From positions 1-30,875 of the forward strand of contig CAZLNM010000058.1 of assembly GCA_964561025.1 (NCBI GenBank): a DNA stretch of 30,875 nt. The letters run 5' to 3'. Under the pieces are notes generated by a model that was not told where the DNA came from, did not search any database, and worked only from the letters and a program-made list of their open reading frames with translations. Positions 23,167-30,875 of this stretch are shown piece after piece (position 1 is the stretch's first letter; each line of letters opens with the position of its first letter). A program made the translations under genes and the position numbers. Source of the DNA: JAAZNF01 sp964561025. GTDB taxonomy: Bacteria > Myxococcota > B64-G9.

Positions 23167-26100
23167 TCACGGAGCGCTTCGGCAGGCGGACAGCTCGTCG
23201 AGCCAGGCGCTGATGAATGGCAGCGGGTCGGCCCGGGCCGCCGGTGGCAAGCGCAGCTTGAGTGCGCCCTCCGGGGTGAGCGCCATCTCCTCCGGGCGGG
23301 ACAGGGTCAGCCGCGCAAGCCGCTGCGCGTTCAGCGGGTGCTCCGCGGCCAGCGTCAGCGTGACCTGCGCGCCGGCGCACTCGATGGAGATCGCCTTGAG
23401 CGCGCGCAGCCTCTGCTTGAGCAGCAGCAGCGAGAGCAGGCTCTCCACCTCGGGCGGGAGCGGCCCGAAGCGATCCTCCATCTCGGCCTCCAGGCGCGTG
23501 AGGTCTTCTTCGCCCTCGGCCCGGCTGAGGCGGGCGTAGAGATCGAGGCGCTGGTCCAGCTCGGGGACGTATCCCTCCGGCAAGAAGCCGGCCACGGGGA
23601 GGCGCACCTCCGGATCGGCCGCGCCGCGATCGGCCTGGCCCTTGACCTCGGCCACCGCCCGCTCCAGCAGGCGGCAGTACATCTCGAAGCCCACCGCGGC
23701 GATGTGCCCCGACTGGTCGCGGCCCAGCAGGTTGCCGGCGCCGCGCAGCTCCAGGTCCTCGTTGGCGATGCGAAAGCCGGCCCCCAGCTCGCTGTGGGCG
23801 ACCAGCGCCTCCAGACGCTCGCGCGCCTCGGGGGTGACGAGATCCAGCGGCGGCGTGAGCAGGTAGGCGTAGGCCCGCTCGCTGGCCCGGCCGACCCGGC
23901 CGCGGATCTGATGCAGCTGGGCCAAGCCGAAGCGGTCGGCGCGGTGGATGATCACCGTGTTGGCCGAGGGGATGTCCAGGCCGGACTCGATGATCGAGGT
24001 GCACAAGAGCACGTCCACCTCGCGTTTCACGAAGGCGGTCATCACCTCCTCGAGCGTGCGCTCCGGCATCTGTCCGTGGGCGATGGCCACCCGCGCCTCG
24101 GGCACCTGGCGCTCCAGGAAACGGCGCAGCGCCGGAAGGCTCTTGACCCAGTTGTGGACGAAGAACACCTGCCCGCCGCGGGCCAGCTCCTGGCGCACCG
24201 CCTCCTGCACCCGCCGCGCGGAGAAGGGCATGAGCAGGGTGCGGATGGCCCGCCGCCCGCGGGGGGGAGTCTGGATGACACTCACGTCGCGAAGGGAAAG
24301 CAGGCTCATGTGCAAGGTGCGCGGGATGGGCGTGGCCGTCATGGTCAGCACGTCCACGTCCGCGCGGAGCGTCTTGAGGCGCTCCTTGTGCCGCACCCCG
24401 AAGCGGTGCTCCTCGTCGATCACCAGCAGGCCCAGATCGGCGAACTTCACGTCCTCGCGCAGGAGCCGGTGGGTGCCGACGACCACGTCCACCTTTCCCG
24501 CGGCCAGATCGGCGATGATCTCCTTCTGGCGCGTGGCGGGGACGAGGCGCGACAGCATCTCGATCCGCAGCGCATGCTCCGAGAGCCTGGCGCGAAACGT
24601 GTGCAGGTGCTGCATGGCCAGCAGCGTGGTCGGCACCAGCACCGCGGTCTGCTGGCCGTCGAGGGCCTTGAGCAGGGCGGCCCGCACCGCCACCTCGGTC
24701 TTGCCGAAGCCGACGTCCCCGCACACCAGGCGATCCATGGGCTGTGGCCGCGCGAGATCCGCGAGCACCTCCTGGATGGCGCGCGCCTGATCCTCGGTCT
24801 CCTCGAAAGGAAAGGACGCCTCCAGGGCGCTCAGCTCGGGTCCGGGCGGAGCGGTGGCGCGGCCGGGGCGGGCGCGGCGGCGGGCCTCGGTCTGCACCAG
24901 CTCCGCGGCCATCTCCAGGAGCGAGGCCTTGATCTTCTGCTGGGTGCGCAGCCAGCTGGTGCCGCCCAGGCGGGATAGCGCCGGCGCCGTTCCTTCCGGG
25001 GAGCGGTATTTCTCCAGCAGGTTCATCCGGGTCACCGGCAGGTACAGGCGATCGCCGTCCCGGTACGAGAGCAGCAGAAAATCGCCCTCCGCGCCGCCCG
25101 CGCGCAGGCGTGTGAGCCCGTCGAAGCGGCCGATGCCGAAGTCGCTGTGCACCACCAGGTCGCCCGGGCTCAGTTCCAGTGTGTGGCGGGGCGGGGGAAG
25201 GCGTGAGCGCCGCCGGGTGGCGCCGAAGATCTCGCTGTCGGGCAAGAACGCCAGCGACGGGGCGGCGAGTTCGAACCCCTCGGGGAGCGTGCCCTCCAGG
25301 AGCCGCACCGCCTGGGCCGGCAAGTCTTCGAGCTGCCAGGCCGGGTCGAACGGCCCGCTCTCGATCCGGGTCGGAACCCCGCGGGCCCCCAGCAAGGCCT
25401 TGAGTTCGCGGCTGCGCGCCGGAGAGCTGGAGGCGATGAAGATCCGCCGGCCCTGCGAGCGCAGCCGCCGCAGCAGCTCGAGCAGCGGGAGGAGCGGCGT
25501 CTCACCCGCCGCGCCCTGGAGCGCGGCCTGCCGGAGTCCCCGCAGGGGTTGGCACTCGAGGCGCGCCTCGAAGGCGTCCTCGGTTCCGATGCCCAGCTCG
25601 ACCACCGGCCGTTGCTCGATCTGGGACGACAGCGCCTCCGGCTCGAGCCAGATTTGCTCCGGGCGGAACGCCAGGCGGCCCTCGCGCCGGGCCCGCTCAT
25701 GGCTCTGGCGGGCGCGCTCGTACTCCTCGCGGCCGCTGGCCTTCACCGCGACCCCATCGAGGACCGCCGCGGTCGAGGCGGGGAGAAAATCGAACAGGCT
25801 GGCCAGGGAAGGGTAGAACGCCGGCAGCAGGTTCTCGACGCCGATCGGGTACAGGCCCGCCTTGAGCGCGCGCAGCAGCGGCTGCCAGCGCGGGGCCGCG
25901 ATGTCCTGCTCGGTGGCCAGGCGATCGAGCACAGAGAGCGCACCCGCGGTGATCTCCGGGTCCCGGGGGATCTCACCGGCGGGGCCCAGGATGACGTGCG
26001 TGAGCTCGTGCAGGGTGCGCTGGCTGGCCGCGTCGAAGGCCCGCAGGTGTTCCACCCGATCGCCGAGGAGCTCGATGCGGATGGGCTGCGACAGCGGCGG

Positions 26101-26676
26101 GCCGAAGACGTCGACGATGCCGCCGCGGATGGCGAAGGTCCCGGCGTCTTCCACCAGCGGCACCCGGCGGTACCCCGACCGATCCAGGTCGCGGGCCAGC
26201 GCCTCGCGGTCCAGATCCTCGTCCTTCATCACCATGAACGAGAGTCGATCGATGTCTCGCGGCGGCGCGCAGCGGCGTTGCAGGGCCGGCGCCGAGGTTA
26301 CGATGAGCCGGGGCGCGTCCTTCTGAACCAGGCGAGACAGCAGCCCCATGCGATCGAGCAGCGCGTCCCGATCGGGCGAGAGGTCCTCGTAGGGGTACGG
26401 CTGGTGCAGCGGGAAGCGGGCCAGCGGGGCGCCGGGGCCGAGGGCATCCTCGGGGGGCAAGCCCAGGAAGAAACGCGCCACGTCCTCGGCCGCCTCGGCG
26501 GCGGGTTCATCGGGGAGGATCCACAGCGCGCCGGTGGGCAGGTGGCGGGATAGTTCGGCGCACAACCAGCCCCGCGCCGCCAGGGTCAGGCCCGGAGCCC
26601 GGGCCCGCCGCTCGCGCGACAGCGCCGCGAGCAGCGCCGCGAGGGCCGGCGACGGGATGGAGGATTCAGGGTTCAT
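23167..26676 (-). CDS. mfd: Transcription-repair coupling factor Mfd
   Basis: Mfd is a DNA translocase that removes RNA polymerase stalled at lesions and recruits UvrA. The 1169-residue chain is of normal length. It has the UvrB-homology module at the N-terminus (about 1-330, with PYPYEDLSPDRDALLDRM), the RNA-polymerase-interacting domain (PGDLVVHSDFGIGRF, about 500-570) and a RecG-like helicase core. In the core Walker A is GDVGFGKTE, the DExx box is DEEH, and motif III is TMTATPIPRTL; the TRG/motif VI region reads QIRGRVGRAS. The C-terminal D7 domain ends near 1150. ATG 26676 is the only reasonable start, yet it has no Shine-Dalgarno sequence and lies one base after the T-tract of a terminator. 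Confidence 0.97.
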   Translation of the reverse strand: MNPESSIPSPALAALLAALSRERRARAPGLTLAARGWLCAELSRHLPTGALWILPDEPAAEAAEDVARFFLGLPPEDALGPGAPLARFPLHQPYPYEDLSPDRDALLDRMGLLSRLVQKDAPRLIVTSAPALQRRCAPPRDIDRLSFMVMKDEDLDREALARDLDRSGYRRVPLVEDAGTFAIRGGIVDVFGPPLSQPIRIELLGDRVEHLRAFDAASQRTLHELTHVILGPAGEIPRDPEITAGALSVLDRLATEQDIAAPRWQPLLRALKAGLYPIGVENLLPAFYPSLASLFDFLPASTAAVLDGVAVKASGREEYERARQSHERARREGRLAFRPEQIWLEPEALSSQIEQRPVVELGIGTEDAFEARLECQPLRGLRQAALQGAAGETPLLPLLELLRRLRSQGRRIFIASSSPARSRELKALLGARGVPTRIESGPFDPAWQLEDLPAQAVRLLEGTLPEGFELAAPSLAFLPDSEIFGATRRRSRLPPPRHTLELSPGDLVVHSDFGIGRFDGLTRLRAGGAEGDFLLLSYRDGDRLYLPVTRMNLLEKYRSPEGTAPALSRLGGTSWLRTQQKIKASLLEMAAELVQTEARRRARPGRATAPPGPELSALEASFPFEETEDQARAIQEVLADLARPQPMDRLVCGDVGFGKTEVAVRAALLKALDGQQTAVLVPTTLLAMQHLHTFRARLSEHALRIEMLSRLVPATRQKEIIADLAAGKVDVVVGTHRLLREDVKFADLGLLVIDEEHRFGVRHKERLKTLRADVDVLTMTATPIPRTLHMSLLSLRDVSVIQTPPRGRRAIRTLLMPFSARRVQEAVRQELARGGQVFFVHNWVKSLPALRRFLERQVPEARVAIAHGQMPERTLEEVMTAFVKREVDVLLCTSIIESGLDIPSANTVIIHRADRFGLAQLHQIRGRVGRASERAYAYLLTPPLDLVTPEARERLEALVAHSELGAGFRIANEDLELRGAGNLLGRDQSGHIAAVGFEMYCRLLERAVAEVKGQADRGAADPEVRLPVAGFLPEGYVPELDQRLDLYARLSRAEGEEDLTRLEAEMEDRFGPLPPEVESLLSLLLLKQRLRALKAISIECAGAQVTLTLAAEHPLNAQRLARLTLSRPEEMALTPEGALKLRLPPAARADPLPFISAWLDELSACRSAP

Positions 26677-26677
26677 G

Positions 26678-26713
26678 AAAAAAAGCCCCCGCGCGAGGCG
26701 CAGCGGGGGCTTT
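26678..26713 (-). terminator. Rho-independent terminator of the Cys-rich protein gene, abutting the mfd start
   Basis: On the minus strand, the stem GCCCCCGC/GCGGGGGC (26710-26703 and 26692-26685), with a ten-base loop, is followed by seven Ts (26684-26678) and then by C-ATG, the mfd start codon. The stem is extended by AAA/TTT. Confidence 0.9.
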
Positions 26714-26757
26714 GATCGTCCATGCGGCGCTGCGAGGAGCGCCGGAAAGAGGCTTGA

Positions 26758-29553
26758 CTAGCCGCGCCGGCGCAACAGCAGGCCCAGGGCCAGCAAGAGC
26801 AGGCCGGCGAACGGGCCGCTCCCGTTCGTAGAGGCGCAGCCGCCGCAGCCCTCGACCTCCTTGTCGCACACGTCGATGGTCTTGCCGTTCACGGTGGCGA
26901 TGTCGATCACCCCGTCGCAGTTGTTGTCGATGCCGTCGCAGATCTCCATGGCCTTGCTGTTGATGCGGGGGTTGGCGTCATCGCAATCCGCCCCGCCACA
27001 GGCCTTGTCGGCCTCGCCGTCCTTGTCCGCGTCGGGGCAGGTGCAGGCGAGATCGCCGCCGGCGCAGTCCTGGTCCACGCCGTCGCCGCATACTTCCGGG
27101 GCGCCGGGGTACACCGTGGGATCGGCGTCGTTGCAGTCGGCCGGGGTGCCGCAGGAGGTGTAGGCGTCGCCGTCCTGGTCGAAGCCCTCGTCGATGGCGC
27201 CGTTGCAGTTGTCGTCCTTGCCGTTGCAGGTCTCGACCGCGTCCGGCTTGATGCTGGCGTCGGTGTCGTCGCAGTCGTCACCGCCACAGTCGGCGTCGGC
27301 GAAGGTGTCCTGATCCACGTCGGCGCAGGTCGAGGAGCACTTGTAGTTGAGGCCCTGCTTGATGCAGTTTTCGATGCGGGTGCACTGGACGTCGCAGCGG
27401 CCGCAGTGATCCTTGCTGGCCAGCGAGGTCTCGCAGCCGTTGGCCGGGTCGCTGTCGCAGTCGCCGAAGAACTGGTCGCAGAAGTCGATGGCGCACACGG
27501 AATTTGCGCACTTGGCCGTGGCGTGGTCGAAGCTGCAGGCGTTGCCGCACTGGCCACAGTTGGCCGGGTCGGAGGCCAGTTGCGCCTCGCAGCCGTCGGC
27601 GGCCTGGTGGTTGCAATCCTCGAAGCCGGCCTCGCAGGACACCACCACGCAGGTGCCGCTGTCGCAGTTGCCGGTGCCGTGGGAGGGGGTGCAGGCCTGG
27701 TTGCACAGGCCGCAGTGCTGCAGGGTGTTCAGCGCCTGCTCGCAGCCGTTGGTCGCGGTCTGGTCGCAGTTGCCCCACCCCGCCTCGCAGGTGCCCAGCG
27801 TGCACACGCCAGCGACGCAGGTCTCCGCGGCGTGGGCTCGGTCGCAGGGCTGGTTGCAGCCACCGCAGTGGGCGAGGTCGGTGTTGGTGTCCACGCACGA
27901 GCCGCCGCAGTCGGTCAGCCCGCCCGAACAGCCACTCACGCACACGCCGTTCTGGCACACCTGGCCGCTCTGGCAGGGGTGGCCGCAGGAGCCGCAGTTG
28001 TCGAAGCTGGTCTGGGTGTTGGTCTCGCAGCCGTTGGCGACGTTCGTATCGCAGTTGCCGAAGCCCGGATCGCAGGTGGCGATGCCGCAGGCGTTGGCGG
28101 CGCAGGTGGCGGTGGCGACGTTCGGGAGCAGCGCCGCGCAGTCGTTGCCGCAGCCGCCGCAGTTGAACGGATCGCTGGGCAGCGCGGCGCAGCCGGTGGG
28201 GCAGGTGACCTCGCCTGCGGCGCAGGCGGCGGTGCAGGCGACGCCGATGGTGAAGGTGCCGAAGTCGCTGGCGCCCCGACCGTCCACCACGAAGTAGTAG
28301 GTCTTACCGGCCTCGGCGTCGAAGGTCACCGGGATGGGGTTGGGCAGCGGGCTGACCGGCGTCCAACGGGTGATGGTGTGGGCCGGCTTGCAGGCCCCGC
28401 CCACCTCCTCGATCACGAACAGGCGCGGCCGGGTGAAGGTGCCGCCCATCGAGGTGTTGATGGTGACCCGCTGCGCGGTCGGCGAGGTGAACGAGTACAC
28501 CGCGTCGGGGCCGGGGTACGCGGCCAGCACGATGCTGTACACGTTCATGCTGTTGGGCAGGCCGGTGGTGTCGCCGGCCACGCCGGAGCTGCTGCAGGTG
28601 AGCGCGCCCGCGGGGGCCGGGCAGGTCTCGTTCTCGTAGCAGGTGACGGTGGCGTTCACCGTGGCGGTGGCGCCGCTCTCGCCGTCGATGGAGATGAACA
28701 TCTCCTCGTTGCCCTGGACCAGGAAGGTGATGCTCTGCGGATAGCCGTAGGGCACGAAGGTCTCGCCCGCGAAGGTCACCAGGCCGTCCGGGTTCGGGAC
28801 GCCGGGGGCGAAGGCCAGCAGCAAGAACAGGTCCAGCCGGTCGGTGGCCACGGTGTAACCGGTGGGCACCGAGGGGGCGAAGCGCAGCAGGTACTCGTTG
28901 GCGCTCCAGTCGAAGCCGTTGGCGGCTCCCAGGCCGGCGTAGTCGTCGATGTTGGCGTGGCCCTGGGTGGCGGTGTCGATCACCAGCGGGCTCTGCGGGC
29001 AGGAGATGGAGACGTCCGCGGCCAGCGCCGGGCAGGTGGTGTCGGAGCCATCGCAGTCCTGGTCGATGGTGTCGCCGCAGGTCTCCAGCCCGCACTCCTG
29101 GCACAGAAGCTGGATGGTGTGCGGGCCCTGGCCGGTGGATCCGTAGCCGTCCACCACCACGTAGTAGTTGCCCGCGGGGAGCACGGCGTCGATGATCTCG
29201 GGGTCGCCGTCCACGCCGTCGTCGGCCGCCGCCACGCAGGCCGTGGTGGCGCAGTCCCAGGTGCGCTGCGGGAAGACCAGCAGCGCCGGATCCCAGGCCG
29301 TGGTGGGGGTCAGCACGAGGTGGACCGGCGAGGCCTGGGGCAGGGTGAGCAGGTAGTAGGATTCCTTGCCGGCCAGGGCGTAGCTGAAGCACGAGCTGGT
29401 GTTGATGCGGTTCATGGTCCCGGCCGCGCTGGAATCGCCGCTCAGCGTATCGCTGCAGGCGAGCGGTGTCGGGTTCTGGCACACCTGGGCCGAGGCCGTT
29501 GCGCCGAGGCCGAGGAGGCCGAGCGTAAGAACGAGGCAAAGACACGCTTTCAT
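26758..29553 (-). CDS. Large Cys-rich surface protein with PPC-like domains, MopE repeats and GC/TM/Arg sorting tail
   Basis: The 931-residue protein has a signal peptide (MKACLCLVLTLGLLGLGATASA, cleavage near SAQ). Three beta-sandwich segments like pre-peptidase C-terminal domains follow (about 20-450; LPAGNYYVVVDGYGSTGQG, EAGKTYYFVVDGRGASDFG). About 450-765 holds five or so tandem Cys-rich units of 45-50 residues (pattern CGxCGxxC, then GNCDxxxxNGCE). Then come MopE-type repeats (NGKDDNCNGAIDEG, DGIDNNCDGVID). The C-terminus is GCGGC, hydrophobic FAGLLLLALGLLL and RRRG, the Gly-Cys/transmembrane/Arg signal (GC_trans_RRR/MYXO-CTERM type) of Myxococcales surface proteins. ATG 29553 follows AAAGGAG; the frame upstream runs into the promoter. 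The Cys pattern implies many disulphides. Function is unknown, probably outer-surface structural or binding. Confidence 0.87.
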   Translation of the reverse strand: MKACLCLVLTLGLLGLGATASAQVCQNPTPLACSDTLSGDSSAAGTMNRINTSSCFSYALAGKESYYLLTLPQASPVHLVLTPTTAWDPALLVFPQRTWDCATTACVAAADDGVDGDPEIIDAVLPAGNYYVVVDGYGSTGQGPHTIQLLCQECGLETCGDTIDQDCDGSDTTCPALAADVSISCPQSPLVIDTATQGHANIDDYAGLGAANGFDWSANEYLLRFAPSVPTGYTVATDRLDLFLLLAFAPGVPNPDGLVTFAGETFVPYGYPQSITFLVQGNEEMFISIDGESGATATVNATVTCYENETCPAPAGALTCSSSGVAGDTTGLPNSMNVYSIVLAAYPGPDAVYSFTSPTAQRVTINTSMGGTFTRPRLFVIEEVGGACKPAHTITRWTPVSPLPNPIPVTFDAEAGKTYYFVVDGRGASDFGTFTIGVACTAACAAGEVTCPTGCAALPSDPFNCGGCGNDCAALLPNVATATCAANACGIATCDPGFGNCDTNVANGCETNTQTSFDNCGSCGHPCQSGQVCQNGVCVSGCSGGLTDCGGSCVDTNTDLAHCGGCNQPCDRAHAAETCVAGVCTLGTCEAGWGNCDQTATNGCEQALNTLQHCGLCNQACTPSHGTGNCDSGTCVVVSCEAGFEDCNHQAADGCEAQLASDPANCGQCGNACSFDHATAKCANSVCAIDFCDQFFGDCDSDPANGCETSLASKDHCGRCDVQCTRIENCIKQGLNYKCSSTCADVDQDTFADADCGGDDCDDTDASIKPDAVETCNGKDDNCNGAIDEGFDQDGDAYTSCGTPADCNDADPTVYPGAPEVCGDGVDQDCAGGDLACTCPDADKDGEADKACGGADCDDANPRINSKAMEICDGIDNNCDGVIDIATVNGKTIDVCDKEVEGCGGCASTNGSGPFAGLLLLALGLLLRRRG

Positions 29554-29641
29554 GGATTCTCCTTTCACCGCGAAATATCGATTCGGTAAAAAAGCCCGTA
29601 TTCCTGTTGAGTTGCGCACTCCTCCCGCCATCGGGTGCCGC

Positions 29642-29671
29642 ATATTACCTGCCCGCCCGAGCGGCTGTCAA
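29642..29671 (-). promoter_or_regulatory. Sigma-70 promoter of the Cys-rich surface protein gene
   Basis: On the minus strand, a perfect -35 TTGACA (29671-29666) is 18 bases from TAATAT (29647-29642), with the spacing and position suited to a start near 29635. It leaves a leader of about 80 bases before the AAAGGAG site at the 29553 start. Confidence 0.7.
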
Positions 29672-30016
<345 letters not shown>

Positions 30017-30829
30017 ATGCAACGGCATGTCGATAGAGGTACTTCCAAGATGGTGTTGATGTCGATATTAATCTTTCAGCTTTTGATACTATTTCCTGTT
30101 CTCGCCAATTCCAAGAACTACCTATACGATAGCCAAGCAGCATTTTTCTCAAAGGGATGCACAAGGAACTATCCAGTTGTCTGGATTGATACAGCTAAAT
30201 GGATATCTAACACTGAACTTACATACGATGAAGTGAGGCGTTTATTTTCCGAAGCATTTCGGTCTGTCTGGCGTGACAGTGGTGCAGACATTGGATTTTC
30301 TTTCGCGCATGATGGAGCTACCAATTCATGCTATTCTAACAACGATTGCTCAAGTGGCTATTTTTGCGATACATATTTTCAGAAATGCATGCCGTTTTAT
30401 GGGGTTGAGATAACGACTGCAGAATTCTATGGTTGTCAATATTCAGCAGCTGTGCTGCCATACGGGAGTTGTGGGATTAAAATCATCTTAAACACCAACC
30501 ATGCATGTGATTTCTACAAAAAGTCCTGGCTATTTGCGAGGCATTATGGTGTTAATGTTATGAAACATGAAGCTGGCCATATATACGGTCTGGTTGACCT
30601 ATATTGCTTCAGTTCCTGCAGTTCTGATAATGATTGCCAAACTCAAAATCCAAATTGGCATTGTTCGCTCAATGATCCTTTTTGGCCTGGGCCTGGGAGC
30701 AACTGCTGTCGTTACATTGGTGACAATCCGACAATATCATTCATGTCTTATGATCTCAGCATAAATAATGAGATGAGTTGGGCTGATGTTTCTACGCTGA
30801 GAAGGGACTTCGGACAAAGAGAACTATAA
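30017..30829 (+). CDS. Secreted metzincin-like zinc metalloprotease, AT-rich
   Basis: The 270-residue protein has a signal peptide (hydrophobic core VLMSILIFQLLILFPVLA, residues 13-30). HEAGHIYGLVD at 184-194 is an HExxHxxGxxD zinc motif, with D194 as the third ligand as in snapalysin-type metzincins. SFMSYD (M243) is placed as the Met-turn. Several cysteines form CYSNNDCSSGYFC- and DCQTQNPNWHC-like pairs resembling the CxxxDC modules of the Asp/Cys-rich proteins in this window, suggesting disulphides. A strong ribosome binding site (AAGGAGGG, 30006-30013) precedes ATG 30017. Its base composition is far more AT-rich than the rest of the window, a sign of recent transfer. The substrate is unknown; catalytic E185 is present, so activity is plausible. 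Confidence 0.82.
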   Translation: MQRHVDRGTSKMVLMSILIFQLLILFPVLANSKNYLYDSQAAFFSKGCTRNYPVVWIDTAKWISNTELTYDEVRRLFSEAFRSVWRDSGADIGFSFAHDGATNSCYSNNDCSSGYFCDTYFQKCMPFYGVEITTAEFYGCQYSAAVLPYGSCGIKIILNTNHACDFYKKSWLFARHYGVNVMKHEAGHIYGLVDLYCFSSCSSDNDCQTQNPNWHCSLNDPFWPGPGSNCCRYIGDNPTISFMSYDLSINNEMSWADVSTLRRDFGQREL

Positions 30830-30875
30830 TGGACCCCATTTTTTGGACAGTGGTCATGAGGATAAAATGGGCTGG
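30830..30875. mobile_element. Possible end of an IS3/IS150-like insertion sequence at the window edge
   Basis: TGGACCCCATTTTTTGGACA (30830-30849) begins at the last base of TATAAT overlapping the protease stop. It resembles the terminal repeats of IS150-type elements as I remember them. CCCATTTT (30835-30842) is also reverse-complemented by AAAATGGG (30864-30871), so a hairpin is an alternative. The window ends before any transposase can be seen. Confidence 0.3.

Overview
The window is a very GC-rich bacterial fragment with tightly packed, often ATGA-overlapping genes. It looks like a draft or metagenome assembly, because 10 Ns interrupt dnaX. MopE-type Asp/Cys repeat proteins, a Gly-Cys/transmembrane/Arg-rich C-terminal sorting tail, and a tandem PilZ protein of the kind common in myxobacteria point to Myxococcota or a related deltaproteobacterial lineage. 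This placement is inference from gene content.

Layout. (1) 1-2558, plus strand: the 3' part of dnaX, then recR and a small four-helix membrane protein, all overlapping; ebfC/ybaB, often found between dnaX and recR, is absent. (2) 2565-2993, minus strand: a small helical-repeat protein, separated by a 12-bp perfect inverted repeat from the next operon. (3) 3230-11335, plus strand: a four-gene acyl-CoA operon. It holds a butyrate kinase fused to a phosphate butyryltransferase, an acetyl-CoA-synthetase-like protein that has lost its catalytic motifs, an NDP-forming acyl-CoA synthetase interrupted by one in-frame TAG, and a CoA-transferase fused to a GNAT acetyltransferase. Every member concerns exchange between carboxylates, acyl phosphates and acyl-CoA. 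(4) 14816-11311, minus strand: a second operon with a tiny membrane protein, a stand-alone B12-dependent methionine synthase activation domain, an exported TldD-type protein and an orphan FecE/BtuD-type ABC ATPase. (5) 14949-16505: a V4R sensor with a histidine-kinase H-box and a receiver domain but no ATPase domain. (6) 16577-22212: a divergent pair of surface proteins, a MopE-repeat/beta-propeller lipoprotein and a C-terminally anchored clan GH-A glycosidase. (7) 22285-22959: tandem PilZ protein. (8) 26676-23167: mfd, whose start codon directly abuts the terminator of the upstream gene. (9) 29553-26758: a large Cys-rich surface protein with a good promoter. (10) 29672-30875: a compositionally different, AT-rich end with a nine-unit CAGG microsatellite, a secreted metzincin-like protease and a possible insertion-sequence end.

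The most notable part is region 3. It combines two enzyme fusions, a probable pseudoenzyme that keeps its acetylatable lysine, and an acetyltransferase domain in one translationally coupled operon, which suggests a self-regulated short-chain acyl-CoA conversion module. The sensor without an ATPase domain and the microsatellite-linked protease are the next most interesting.
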